A DNA stretch of 33,198 nt from the NCBI GenBank assembly GCA_028284395.1, contig JANQRV010000159.1, positions 1-33,198 on the forward strand. Reading direction: 5' to 3'. How positions within the stretch are numbered: position 1 is the first letter of the stretch; the number at the start of each line of letters is the position of its first letter. The translations under genes were made by a program, and so were the position numbers. The notes beneath the pieces are model-generated. The model ran no database searches, was not told the DNA's origin, and saw only the letters and a list, made by a program, of their open reading frames with translations. The DNA comes from Saprospiraceae bacterium. GTDB lineage: Bacteria; Bacteroidota; Bacteroidia; Chitinophagales; Saprospiraceae. This document shows positions 1-7,017 of the stretch, in pieces.

Positions 1-482
1 TTGCGGGCCCAATTGCGATCGTGACTTCGGGGCACTTCCGTTTTTTGCGGAGGAATAAATGCCCAGTGGGGTTTGTATTTGGCTCCTTCGTCAATCCACT
101 TCCCAATGAGCTCCACCTCGGCCGGCGTCAGGGGGACGTTGAATTCCGAAGGAGGCATCATTTCCGAAGTATCCTTGGTAGTAATGCGGTGCCAGACCTC
201 CGACTTTTCTTTTTCACCGGGAACGATGGCAAAAGCCCCTACTTGATCCTTCAGAGCGGCATAGGCCCCCTCCTCCGAATCCAAACGCAGGTCGGCCTTG
301 CGTTGATTGGCGTCCGGGCCGTGGCACACAAAACATTTATCCGACAGAATCGGCCGGATATGGAGATTGTAGTCCGTACCATTTCGGGAAGCGATATCGG
401 TAGCGCCGGGACCGGCACACTGAAAAAGGACATAAAGCATTAACGGCAAACATACTAAGGGCAATAAGCGGGTGGCTCTCAT
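1..482 (-). CDS. PSCyt1 (planctomycete-type cytochrome c) domain protein, C-terminus beyond window
   Basis: The reading frame is open from the ATG at 482 to the window edge (160 codons, no stop). It begins with a hydrophobic leader ending in a lipobox-like FQC, followed by a heme-binding CxxCH motif (CFVCH). Next come the features usual for PSCyt1 proteins: an 'IRPILSDKC' lead-in, 'RKADLRLD', 'MPP' and 'ELIGKWIDEGAKY'. In this family the PSCyt1 domain is normally followed by DUF1549 and DUF1553, which would lie outside the window. These proteins are thought to be exported redox proteins, often found beside sulfatases or DUF1501 proteins. Their reaction is not established. A Bacteroidota-type -7 box lies about 75 bases upstream. 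I am confident of the family; the downstream domains are inferred. Confidence 0.88.
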   Translation of the reverse strand, partial: MRATRLLPLVCLPLMLYVLFQCAGPGATDIASRNGTDYNLHIRPILSDKCFVCHGPDANQRKADLRLDSEEGAYAALKDQVGAFAIVPGEKEKSEVWHRITTKDTSEMMPPSEFNVPLTPAEVELIGKWIDEGAKYKPHWAFIPPQKTEVPRSHDRNWAR

Positions 483-555
483 AGATTCTTACTTTATTAG
501 CTTTTGGTTTCTTTGATCAGGCAGGGTTGGGTTTGGTGGTTGATCCTCAGCAGGC

Positions 556-591
556 CAAAGATAATCCTTGAAATGTTGCTGGCATAGCAAC
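556..591 (-). promoter_or_regulatory. Candidate promoter with adjacent 6-base inverted repeat
   Basis: Read on the minus strand, 563-556 is TATCTTTG, an exact fit to the Bacteroidota -7 consensus TAnnTTTG. It lies 74 bases before the PSCyt1 start codon. Just upstream, at 575-591, is a perfect inverted repeat GTTGCT-N5-AGCAAC, placed roughly where an operator or the -33 region would be. No clear -33 TTTG is present. Promoter function is inference from the consensus match. Confidence 0.4.
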
Positions 592-717
592 TACTCTCTT
601 TTTTCTCGCTTGTCTGCCTGCCGCTCCCGCCTTATCTTTATAGGGAAGCGCACCTGCACCGGGGAGTCGGGCGTTGCTAAAAAATTATAAAAAGTATACC
701 CGAATAGCATAATTGAA

Positions 718-1446
718 ATGGAGATTAAACAATTAATTGGAGAATTGATTGCAAAAGGAGAAACCCAAGAAGCCTTGGAAACTTTCCGCAATATGAAAGG
801 TAGAATCAATCCTTCTACAATGATAGAGCTTGATCTATTGAGTAGTAGGTATTTTACGCTTCAATCTAAAGTAAGAACAAACACAATTACATTTGGAGAA
901 AGCAATCAAGAGTTAGCAAAAATAAATTCTTCAATTCTTGAAATCCTAGAAACAAAATTGCTGGATGATAACAGCTACGATCGTTTGTCAAAAAAATATG
1001 AAGATATGATAGTCGAACTTGGAAATAGTTACAAGTCGATATCTAGAGAAGGACATGTTGCAGTAAGAATTAGGAAGAAATATAAGATAGTCAAATTCAT
1101 TGCAGAAAAGCTAAATGAATACCATGAATTAATTCATAAGTTTAAATACTCTGACGATCAAGGTATAATTGGAGGCATTGCATATAAGATAAAAGCGAAT
1201 CCCAAAGTAGAAGACTTACCAATCCTTAAGATTCTAACTGAGAAATGCAAAAGTAATTATTCGAAAGGGCAAATTGTAAATGCAGTTGGTGAAATTATTT
1301 ATACTGGTGAACTAAGATTTGGAGATGATTCAGAAATAAGAGAAATTCTAGATAGAATAAAATCCGATGATGATGATGTACCGCTGGCCAAAAATATTGA
1401 AAGGGTGATTTCAGCATTAGATCATTTATTAGCCATTGGGAGATGA
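718..1446 (+). CDS. Orphan protein with EAD11-like N-terminal domain
   Basis: This is a 242-residue protein with no signal peptide or membrane segment. Residues 1-80 fit the pattern of effector-associated domain 11: 'LIAKGETQEALE', then 'LLSSRYFTLQ', an 'ITFGESNQELAKINSSILEILE' type helix (spelled here only as its pattern), all predicted helical. EADs are adaptor domains that recruit NACHT, protease or TIR effectors in bacterial conflict systems (Aravind group predictions). The remaining 160 residues are charged, probably helical, and I do not recognise them. There is an acidic DDDD run near residue 216. No effector gene sits beside it. The gene is clearly AT-rich: by my count 21/60 and 18/60 G+C at 721-780 and 841-900, which suggests transfer. 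The EAD11 assignment is by pattern only and needs a profile search. Confidence 0.6.
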   Translation: MEIKQLIGELIAKGETQEALETFRNMKGRINPSTMIELDLLSSRYFTLQSKVRTNTITFGESNQELAKINSSILEILETKLLDDNSYDRLSKKYEDMIVELGNSYKSISREGHVAVRIRKKYKIVKFIAEKLNEYHELIHKFKYSDDQGIIGGIAYKIKANPKVEDLPILKILTEKCKSNYSKGQIVNAVGEIIYTGELRFGDDSEIREILDRIKSDDDDVPLAKNIERVISALDHLLAIGR

Positions 1447-1485
1447 GTATAAATTTTGTAAGTTTTCATTCAAATAAGCAAAAAA

Positions 1486-2631
1486 ATGAAAAAGAGTAGA
1501 CGTGAATTTTTAGGAACCGGTTTGGCGCTGGGATTGGCCCCCGTGATCAAATCAAACCCACTTAACGAATTAATTGGCCCCAAAAAGCAGGAAGAAAAAT
1601 TAAAAATTCTGATTCTTGGCGGAACCAGTTTTTTGGGACCTCATCAAATCAACTATGCCATACAGCGGGGTCATGAGGTCTCTACCTTCACCAGAGGCAA
1701 AACCATACCTAAAATATACCCGGAAGTCTTTTCAAAAGTGGAAAAATTAGTAGGCGATAGGGAGAATAATCTGGAAGCGTTAAAAAATAGAAAATGGGAT
1801 GTTGTAATCGATAATTCGGGGCGAAAAACCAAATGGACGGAAGACACGGCAAAACTACTGGTAGATCACGTCGGATACTACATGTATACCTCTTCCATCA
1901 GTGTTTTTTATCCATTTACCGGCGATGATTTTTCCGAAAAAAGATCATTGGTTACCGAAATACCTGATGATGCGACGGAAGAAGAGAAATTCAATTATGA
2001 ATTTGGGGTAATGAAAGCCACTTCCGAATTGGCTACCATCAACGCGTTTGGCGCACAAAGGTCCATTATCGTAAGACCCACTTTAATCGTCGGTCCCGGA
2101 GATCGCACCGATCGGTTTCCTTATTGGCTGGCCAGATTAGAAAAAGGAGGAGACATCATCATTCCGGGAAATAGGGATGAAGTGGTGCAATACATCGACG
2201 TTCGAGATCTTGCGGAATGGATGATCAGATTAATTGAAAATAAGGCAGCCGGGACCTACAATGGCTCCGGTCCGGGCTTTAGAATGACGACCGATGCCTT
2301 TGTGCATGGGATTCACGCCAGCTACACCTCTCCGGTTAATTATATTCAAATCGATGACCTGGCTTTTTTAAAAGAAAATCGCATCATCGGTATTCAGCCT
2401 TGGGTCATACAATTACCGGAATATGCGGGTATGTCCAAAAGTGATAACACCAAAGCCATTGAAGCCGATCTCCGGTTCAGGCCATTATCCGAAACCGTAA
2501 GAGCGACCAAGGAATGGTGGTATTCGGATGCGGTTTCTCAAGAAAGGCGTGATAAAATTCTGACTGGTGAGCGATCATTTATGAACAGAGAAGAGGAGAT
2601 CTTAGAAAAATGGAGGGCCAGGGGGAAATAG
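1486..2631 (+). CDS. Tat-exported NAD-dependent epimerase/dehydratase family protein (extended SDR)
   Basis: This is a 381-residue protein with a twin-arginine leader: KKSRREFLGTGLALGLAP at residues 2-19. The mature part starts with a Rossmann nucleotide-binding motif, GGTSFLG (45-51), typical of the CSP41/isoflavone-reductase-like branch of extended SDRs in Bacteroidota. 'YTSSISVFYP' (134-143) supplies the usual Ser region. Where the catalytic YxxxK is expected, the sequence reads F173-G-V-M-K177, so the Tyr appears to be Phe. The codon is TTT, one base from TAT, and a Tyr lies two residues earlier at 171. 'RPTLIVGPGDRTDRFPYW' follows, as normal for the family. The substrate is unknown. It starts 39 bases after the EAD11-like gene and a strong hairpin follows its stop. 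Family certain; activity uncertain because of the Phe. Confidence 0.9.
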   Translation: MKKSRREFLGTGLALGLAPVIKSNPLNELIGPKKQEEKLKILILGGTSFLGPHQINYAIQRGHEVSTFTRGKTIPKIYPEVFSKVEKLVGDRENNLEALKNRKWDVVIDNSGRKTKWTEDTAKLLVDHVGYYMYTSSISVFYPFTGDDFSEKRSLVTEIPDDATEEEKFNYEFGVMKATSELATINAFGAQRSIIVRPTLIVGPGDRTDRFPYWLARLEKGGDIIIPGNRDEVVQYIDVRDLAEWMIRLIENKAAGTYNGSGPGFRMTTDAFVHGIHASYTSPVNYIQIDDLAFLKENRIIGIQPWVIQLPEYAGMSKSDNTKAIEADLRFRPLSETVRATKEWWYSDAVSQERRDKILTGERSFMNREEEILEKWRARGK

Positions 2632-2679
2632 TAAAGAAAAAGACAGCACCCAGCTCTTTCTGCTACAGAAGCTTTCTAA

Positions 2680-2719
2680 GAAGCTATTAAAATTCGGTCT
2701 TCAGAATTTTAACAGCTTC
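2680..2719. repeat. 40-base palindromic element with TAA target duplication
   Basis: Arms of 16 bases, 2680-2695 and 2704-2719, are inverted repeats with one mismatch around an 8-base loop. They begin GAAGCT and end AGCTTC. The flanks read TAA on both sides (2677-2679 and 2720-2722) as a direct repeat. That pattern suggests a transposition footprint rather than a simple terminator, and no T-tract follows. The arms resemble those of the larger element at 3946-4105. It lies 48 bases after the SDR gene stop, so it may also act as a transcription barrier. The rest of 2632-2929 holds no gene I can support. Confidence 0.5.
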
Positions 2720-2929
2720 TAAGATATTTTGTCCCAGATTGCTCCACTTACTCCGCAGGTTGGAAAATATAGTGTCAACAATCGAAAATCAAGGTGTTTG
2801 CACCCCGCTAACCCTTGCCGTTATTTGCATAGTGGTAAACTTCCAGGTAAAAACCCCTGGTCCGAATTGCCCGACTACGCACAATTTGATTATTTTCGGA
2901 ATCGAGGAAAAACTTAAAAATTCATCTTC

Positions 2930-3607
2930 ATGCAAGCCTGGCAAAATGAATCGGAATTGTTTGAACAGGCTAGAGAGCGCTTATGTACTGCCCTTCTGGC
3001 CGACGTGATGGACCAAATGGGGCATCGAAACCAGTTTCTGCCGCCTGATATCCGGCCAGTGGATCCTGACATGGTAATCGTCGGCCGGATCATGACCGTT
3101 CTCGGCAAAGATGTTAAAGTCACACAAACCGAGCCAGCTGTCGATCCCTACGGTTTATTGTTCGATGCATTGGACGCGCTCCGGGAAAATGAAGTATTCG
3201 TCTATACCGGCGGCACGCCTGAATATGCGATCTGGGGTGGTCTGATGAGCGTTCGGGCCATGCAGCTAAAGGCTGCGGGAGCCGTCATTGATGGCTGTTA
3301 CCGCGATACCCGGGAGATCCTGAATCTGCGTTTTCCAACTTTCGCCAGGAAGGCCTTCGGACCAGACCAGAAATCGAGAGGGTTAATTACTGATTACCGA
3401 TGTCCAATTGAGATCGGCGGGGTTACTATTGAAAATGGGGATCTATTGTTCGCCGATCTTGATGGCATAGTCATTGTACCCAAAGCTGTTGCGGAGGTCG
3501 TCTTACGGGCCGCTTTCAAGAAGCGCGATACTGAAAATCAGCTTAGAAGGTCTCTGCTGAATGGTATGAGCGCCAAAGAAGCTTTTGACAAATACGGGAT
3601 CTTTTAA
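2930..3607 (+). CDS. RraA-like / HMG-CHA aldolase family protein
   Basis: This 225-residue cytoplasmic protein belongs to the RraA-like fold. Members include 4-hydroxy-4-methyl-2-oxoglutarate aldolase, oxaloacetate decarboxylase and the RNase E regulator RraA. The family signature is clear: 'WGGLMSVRA' (102-110), then 'AGAVIDGCYRD' (116-126). That segment carries the Arg and Asp used for substrate and divalent metal binding, and 'GDLLFADLDGIVIVP' (170-184) follows. The C-terminal helical extension ending 'EAFDKYGIF' is common in sugar-acid pathway members. A retro-aldol or decarboxylase role on a keto-acid is the likely activity; the substrate is unknown. G+C is higher than in neighbours (30/60 at 3061-3120 and 34/60 at 3241-3300, against 23/60 in the SDR gene at 1981-2040). 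It stands alone between two inverted-repeat elements, which suggests separate acquisition. Confidence 0.88.
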   Translation: MQAWQNESELFEQARERLCTALLADVMDQMGHRNQFLPPDIRPVDPDMVIVGRIMTVLGKDVKVTQTEPAVDPYGLLFDALDALRENEVFVYTGGTPEYAIWGGLMSVRAMQLKAAGAVIDGCYRDTREILNLRFPTFARKAFGPDQKSRGLITDYRCPIEIGGVTIENGDLLFADLDGIVIVPKAVAEVVLRAAFKKRDTENQLRRSLLNGMSAKEAFDKYGIF

Positions 3608-4392
3608 ATTACAACATTATCAGACCTTTCCATCTAATCGTTTTTCAACATTTCCAAAACCACCATCCGGACCAAACTTCAGGATCAAAGGATTAGATGA
3701 TTGTCGTAGTTTGACCAGATTCCGGTAATAATGATATAGTGAGGTTGAATCCCCAAGAATCCACGAGGTCTGCCCCGGATCTTGTCCACTTTTGGTGGAA
3801 GGCCTCAACTGAAGTCCATCAGCATCGATTAGGTAAAAATCGACTATTCGATAATAGAAATTCACACTTTAGGGAAAACGCCATTAATACAGGTTTTCCC
3901 TATGGATTTTGAAAGTGCCGATGGATTTGATATCTCTTTGATTTAGAAGTTGTTTAAGGTTTCTCTTCCGGCTGCAAAATCCAGCTAAATGAACCTCAAA
4001 ACGGCTTTTTTTATCACCGTAGCGCCGCTATGCAGAGAAAAAAAACAGTTCTGAGAACCATTTATCTAAATTTTTCACTTCGAAACAGAAACCTTAAACA
4101 ACTTCTTATTCAAATATATCGGAAACTTGGTACGAGTAGCCAGATGTTAGGCACAATTGAAAAAAACGCTCAGAATCTATGCCTTCTATTGACCTATCAG
4201 TGAAATCATTAGGCCATTCTCTCTCGGTTCTCGGATCTTTGTAATGCAGTTGTTCAAACCATCAACATTTACAAAAAGATTCATTATGGCGAAGAAATAA
4301 ATGCCGCCGGAATACCGGCTTCGAAGTCCAAAGTGCTTCAGCATATGAGAGTCCTTGTTAGTTGATTGGTCAAGAGGCATTTACATCTAATT
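3608..4392. other. 785-base gap between convergent genes, holding a small mobile element
   Basis: There is no convincing gene here. A minus-strand frame at 3620-3865 starts with GTG and ends 'RLDGKV'. Its 'STSLYHYYRNLVKLRQ' stretch weakly recalls the C-terminal part of GH13 enzymes, so it may be a gene remnant. It has no visible upstream continuation. The region 3946-4105 is a MITE-like element. The region 4186-4380 has a 64-codon frame on the minus strand with no recognisable character, which I do not call. No terminator with a T-tract was seen. Confidence 0.45.
3946..4105. mobile_element. 160-base MITE-like element with 19-base perfect terminal inverted repeats
   Basis: The ends 3946-3964 (GAAGTTGTTTAAGGTTTCT) and 4087-4105 are perfect inverted repeats of 19 bases. 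They are bordered by a direct TTA on each side (3943-3945 and 4106-4108), as expected for a 3-base target duplication of TNA type. Several IS5-family groups make such duplications. The interior has no reading frame of useful length, so the element must be non-autonomous. A short stem TAGCG-C-CGCTA lies inside at about 4019-4029. The parent transposase is unknown. No transposase gene is present in the window. Confidence 0.7.
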
Positions 4393-5586
4393 CTATTTCA
4401 ACAATTTCATTCCAAATCCCGGCGCATCGGATACCTTGATTTTTCCATTTTCGATTGGATAGTCGCCATAATCAATGTCCGGTGATTCACAAGTTACTCC
4501 TTCGATGGTGCAAACATTCCCTAATCCGGCAGAAAGGTGGGTGGTATAGTGGGTTTTCAAGCGGTTCCCCCAACAATGAGGACTACTCAGCATGTTCATT
4601 TCCTTCAATTTTGGCATGAGCCGTATCCATTCCGAAAAACCGAATCCAAAGGTGTCGGCAAGGAATACGTCTAATGTTTGTTCTTTTCCCAATTCAAAAC
4701 ACACCTTAAAATCGGGTCGGAATTCCCCATCGGCATAATGGGTATTTTGGTGCCCATTTTCGAGCATCCATTGTTTTAGTTTTCTTCCCTCGTGTAATTG
4801 TTCTTGAAAAGGTTCTTCGATCCAGAATAAAGGAGTATCTCCAATTCCCCGCAAAAAAGCGATCGCATCTTCCAAAGAGTACATATCATTGGCATCAACG
4901 AGCACCTGGGTATTTTTGCCTTTAAAGTGATTGTGTATTTTTTGCACTACCTCAATGTCCATCGATAATCCCCTATCGTGCGGATACCAGCGACCACTAC
5001 GCCCAATTTTAACTTTTAATTGACGGTAACCATAATCATAATCCCACATACAATTTTCCAGGATCGCATCAATGCCCTTAGTTTCATTTCCTGGATTCAA
5101 CTCATCCAGATAAATCATTCCGCTGTAGATCGGCATTTCTTTCGGCCCTTTTTCTCCGATTAGTTTATAAACGGGCTGAGCAAGAATCACTCCCATTAAA
5201 TCATGCAAGGCAAAATCAACCCGACGATCAAGTCCTGCAGTGATGCCCTGCCCGGGGGCAATTAATTCAGCCACCTTTTTGCCCTGGACTCTTTCGAACA
5301 AATCCATTGCTTTTTTATTGGAAAGTCCCCAACCCATTGCTCCCTGATCGGTAAACAATTTTAGAACGGTACATTTCTTTTTCTGTCCATGAAAATCAAT
5401 CCTACCATTTTTTCCTACGAACCTGGGCCATTGAAAATCCACTTCAACCAGTTCACATTTGTCAATTTTATGTTTTTGGAGCTCGGATGCAGATTCGGCA
5501 TCACGAGGTTTCGACAAGATTAGCGGGAAAAACGCTGTCCCGATCAGGGCCAATCCTGAATTTTGACAAAATTGTTTCCGGTTCAT
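4393..5586 (-). CDS. Exported enolase-superfamily (mandelate racemase/muconate lactonizing type) sugar-acid dehydratase-like protein
   Basis: This 397-residue protein has the full enolase-superfamily active-site order. KVK (191-193) supplies the base. Metal ligands are D231 (VDAND) and E257/E258 (WIEEPF), and the third position is within ADGE (285-288). D311 (VFLAD) and H337 (SPHCW) follow. Family members include acid-sugar dehydratases such as galactonate, fuconate and rhamnonate dehydratases, and the layout fits those better than racemases. The N-terminus (NRKQF, then a hydrophobic stretch to about residue 25) looks like a Tat leader with Lys for the second Arg. Export is unusual for a sugar-acid dehydratase but recurrent in Bacteroidota. 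It is the last gene of the PUL operon, 23 bases after the frameshifted sulfatase. That suggests the glycan yields a sugar acid. Specificity cannot be read from sequence. Confidence 0.9.
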   Translation of the reverse strand: MNRKQFCQNSGLALIGTAFFPLILSKPRDAESASELQKHKIDKCELVEVDFQWPRFVGKNGRIDFHGQKKKCTVLKLFTDQGAMGWGLSNKKAMDLFERVQGKKVAELIAPGQGITAGLDRRVDFALHDLMGVILAQPVYKLIGEKGPKEMPIYSGMIYLDELNPGNETKGIDAILENCMWDYDYGYRQLKVKIGRSGRWYPHDRGLSMDIEVVQKIHNHFKGKNTQVLVDANDMYSLEDAIAFLRGIGDTPLFWIEEPFQEQLHEGRKLKQWMLENGHQNTHYADGEFRPDFKVCFELGKEQTLDVFLADTFGFGFSEWIRLMPKLKEMNMLSSPHCWGNRLKTHYTTHLSAGLGNVCTIEGVTCESPDIDYGDYPIENGKIKVSDAPGFGMKLLK

Positions 5587-5609
5587 ATTTTTTTTATTTT
5601 GAACAACTT

Positions 5610-7011
5610 CTATTTAACAGGAATCCAGTTTGGCAATACGGGGCCGGATAGTCTTTCCTTCTCAAAGTAGCGCAGGTTTTGGTTTTCTATTTTTAAGTCA
5701 TACATAACCTCAATTTCTGCTTGCAACTTTTTTACAGTGTCCTTATTTTTTTCGGCCCTATCATCCGATTCGGCTTGGTCATCCATCATACTAAACAACC
5801 TCACTTGGTTAAATTGGGTATCATTATCAGGGGCATTTCGTTCCCATACCAATTTCCATTGATCGGTATTTAGGGCAAAACGCTCCATTTTTTCACGGTT
5901 TTGATCAAGGTAAGTAAACCAATGCCTATTCGGCAGTTTTCTGCCTCGCAAACCATTTAAAACATTAACACCATCCAGTTCATTTTCAAGCGGCCCTTGA
6001 TATCCAACTACTTCCATTAGGGTTGGAAAAACATCAATATATCCCATTCTTTCCCGGATAATTTTGCCTCCTGAAACATTACCTTTTGGCCAATGAGCAG
6101 CAGCCACAACATTGATTCCTCCCTGGTATACAGTGAGTTTTCCTCCTTTGTGCGGAGCATTATTCGCCACCTGTCTCACGCCACCATTATCGCTAAAAAA
6201 CAAAATAAAAGTATCATCCAATTGGTCCCGTTCCTCTAAAATATTTATTACTCTGCCAATATTCTGGTCCATACAGTCCACCATTGCAGCATAGGCCTGT
6301 TGCTTACCCTCTCGTTTAGGATATTTGGCTAAGTCTTTGGCTTTGGCCTGAAAAGGGGAATGAGGTGCCCTGAAGGAAAGATATAGGAAAAACGGTTCCG
6401 TCTTAGGTACGCTACTAATGAATCGGACGGAGGCTTCACCTATTAAGTCTGTCGTATATCCCTCATGAGAAGACGGATCCCCCATCTGCTGCCAGTCGCG
6501 TTCTCCATTCCTCTTTTGAGTAAAATAATCAACCGCACCATTATGGCATCCTTCAAAGAAGGTAAATCCCTGTCTTGCCGGCAACCACTTTTTTTGCCTA
6601 TGTCCCAAATGCCATTTCCCTACCATTCCTCTGTGTTTATAGCCCGAAGCTCAACATTTCGGCAATGGTGAACTCCCCCGGCGGCATTCCAAAATCGCGC
6701 TGTGGAGGAATTACCGAGCGCATCAAACCAAACCTAATGGGATAACGGCCCGTCATTAAACCTGCCCTCGTTGGAGTGCACATGGGGCAGGCATAAAATT
6801 GCTCCAATTGAACTCCTTTGGATGCCAAACGGTCCAGGTTTGGTGTCGCTATATCACTACCATGGAAACCGACATCGGCATAACCCAAATCATCGGCAAC
6901 AATAATTATAAAGTTAGGCTTCTGCGTCGCATCAACTGGAGGGCTACATCCCTCGAGTATTAAATACAATAAAATGAAAACCAACAAACAAATCTTCATA
7001 GTTGTAAACAA
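5610..7011 (-). pseudogene. Sulfatase (arylsulfatase B-like) interrupted by a single-base frameshift
   Basis: Two frames encode one sulfatase. The N-terminal part (7011 to stop at 6637) has a lipoprotein leader with lipobox EGC22 and metal residues D40-D41 in 'VADDLGYADVG'. It carries the formylglycine motif C78-T-P-T-R82 in 'CPMCTPTRAGLMTGRYPIR'. The second part (ATG at 6626, stop at 5610) resumes with 'MVGKWHLGH' and contains the 'FFSDNGG' metal site. The frame changes at a run of three C (6643-6645; GGG in coding sense). Removing one base joins '..AEMLSF' to 'GYKHRGMVGKWHLGH' and gives 466 residues, normal for the family. It resembles arylsulfatase B type S1 enzymes. The leader start could also be Met5. 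As read, the product would be truncated before half the active site. A sequencing or assembly error is equally possible. Confidence 0.88.
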
Positions 7012-7017
7012 TGGAAG

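Noticed and set aside
2868..2885. GGTCCGAATTGCCC resembling a tRNA T-arm, as a possible attachment site
   Set aside because: No matching acceptor, D or anticodon arms upstream and no repeat of the sequence elsewhere in the window.
2739..3008. 89-codon plus-strand frame before the RraA-like gene
   Set aside because: It overlaps the RraA-like start in another frame, and the composition looks random with no recognisable motif.
3620..3865. 81-codon minus-strand frame with a weak GH13-like 'YHYYRNLVKLRQ' stretch
   Set aside because: GTG start right after a stop, no upstream continuation, and the resemblance is one short pattern. Mentioned only within the gap description.
4140..4160. GTTAGGCA-type sequence (and GGTTAGTGG near 29900) as possible integron attC sites
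   Set aside because: No paired inverse core at suitable distance and no integrase or cassette-like array.
5598..5611. GAACAACTTCTA, similar to the MITE terminus (also GAACAACTTC near 25129)
   Set aside because: Only about 10 bases match, there is no partner arm and no flanking duplication. Chance or a leader sequence explains it.
6637..6650. Programmed frameshift in the interrupted sulfatase
   Set aside because: No slippery heptamer, no downstream pseudoknot noticed, and sulfatases are not known to use recoding. Mutation or sequence error is simpler.
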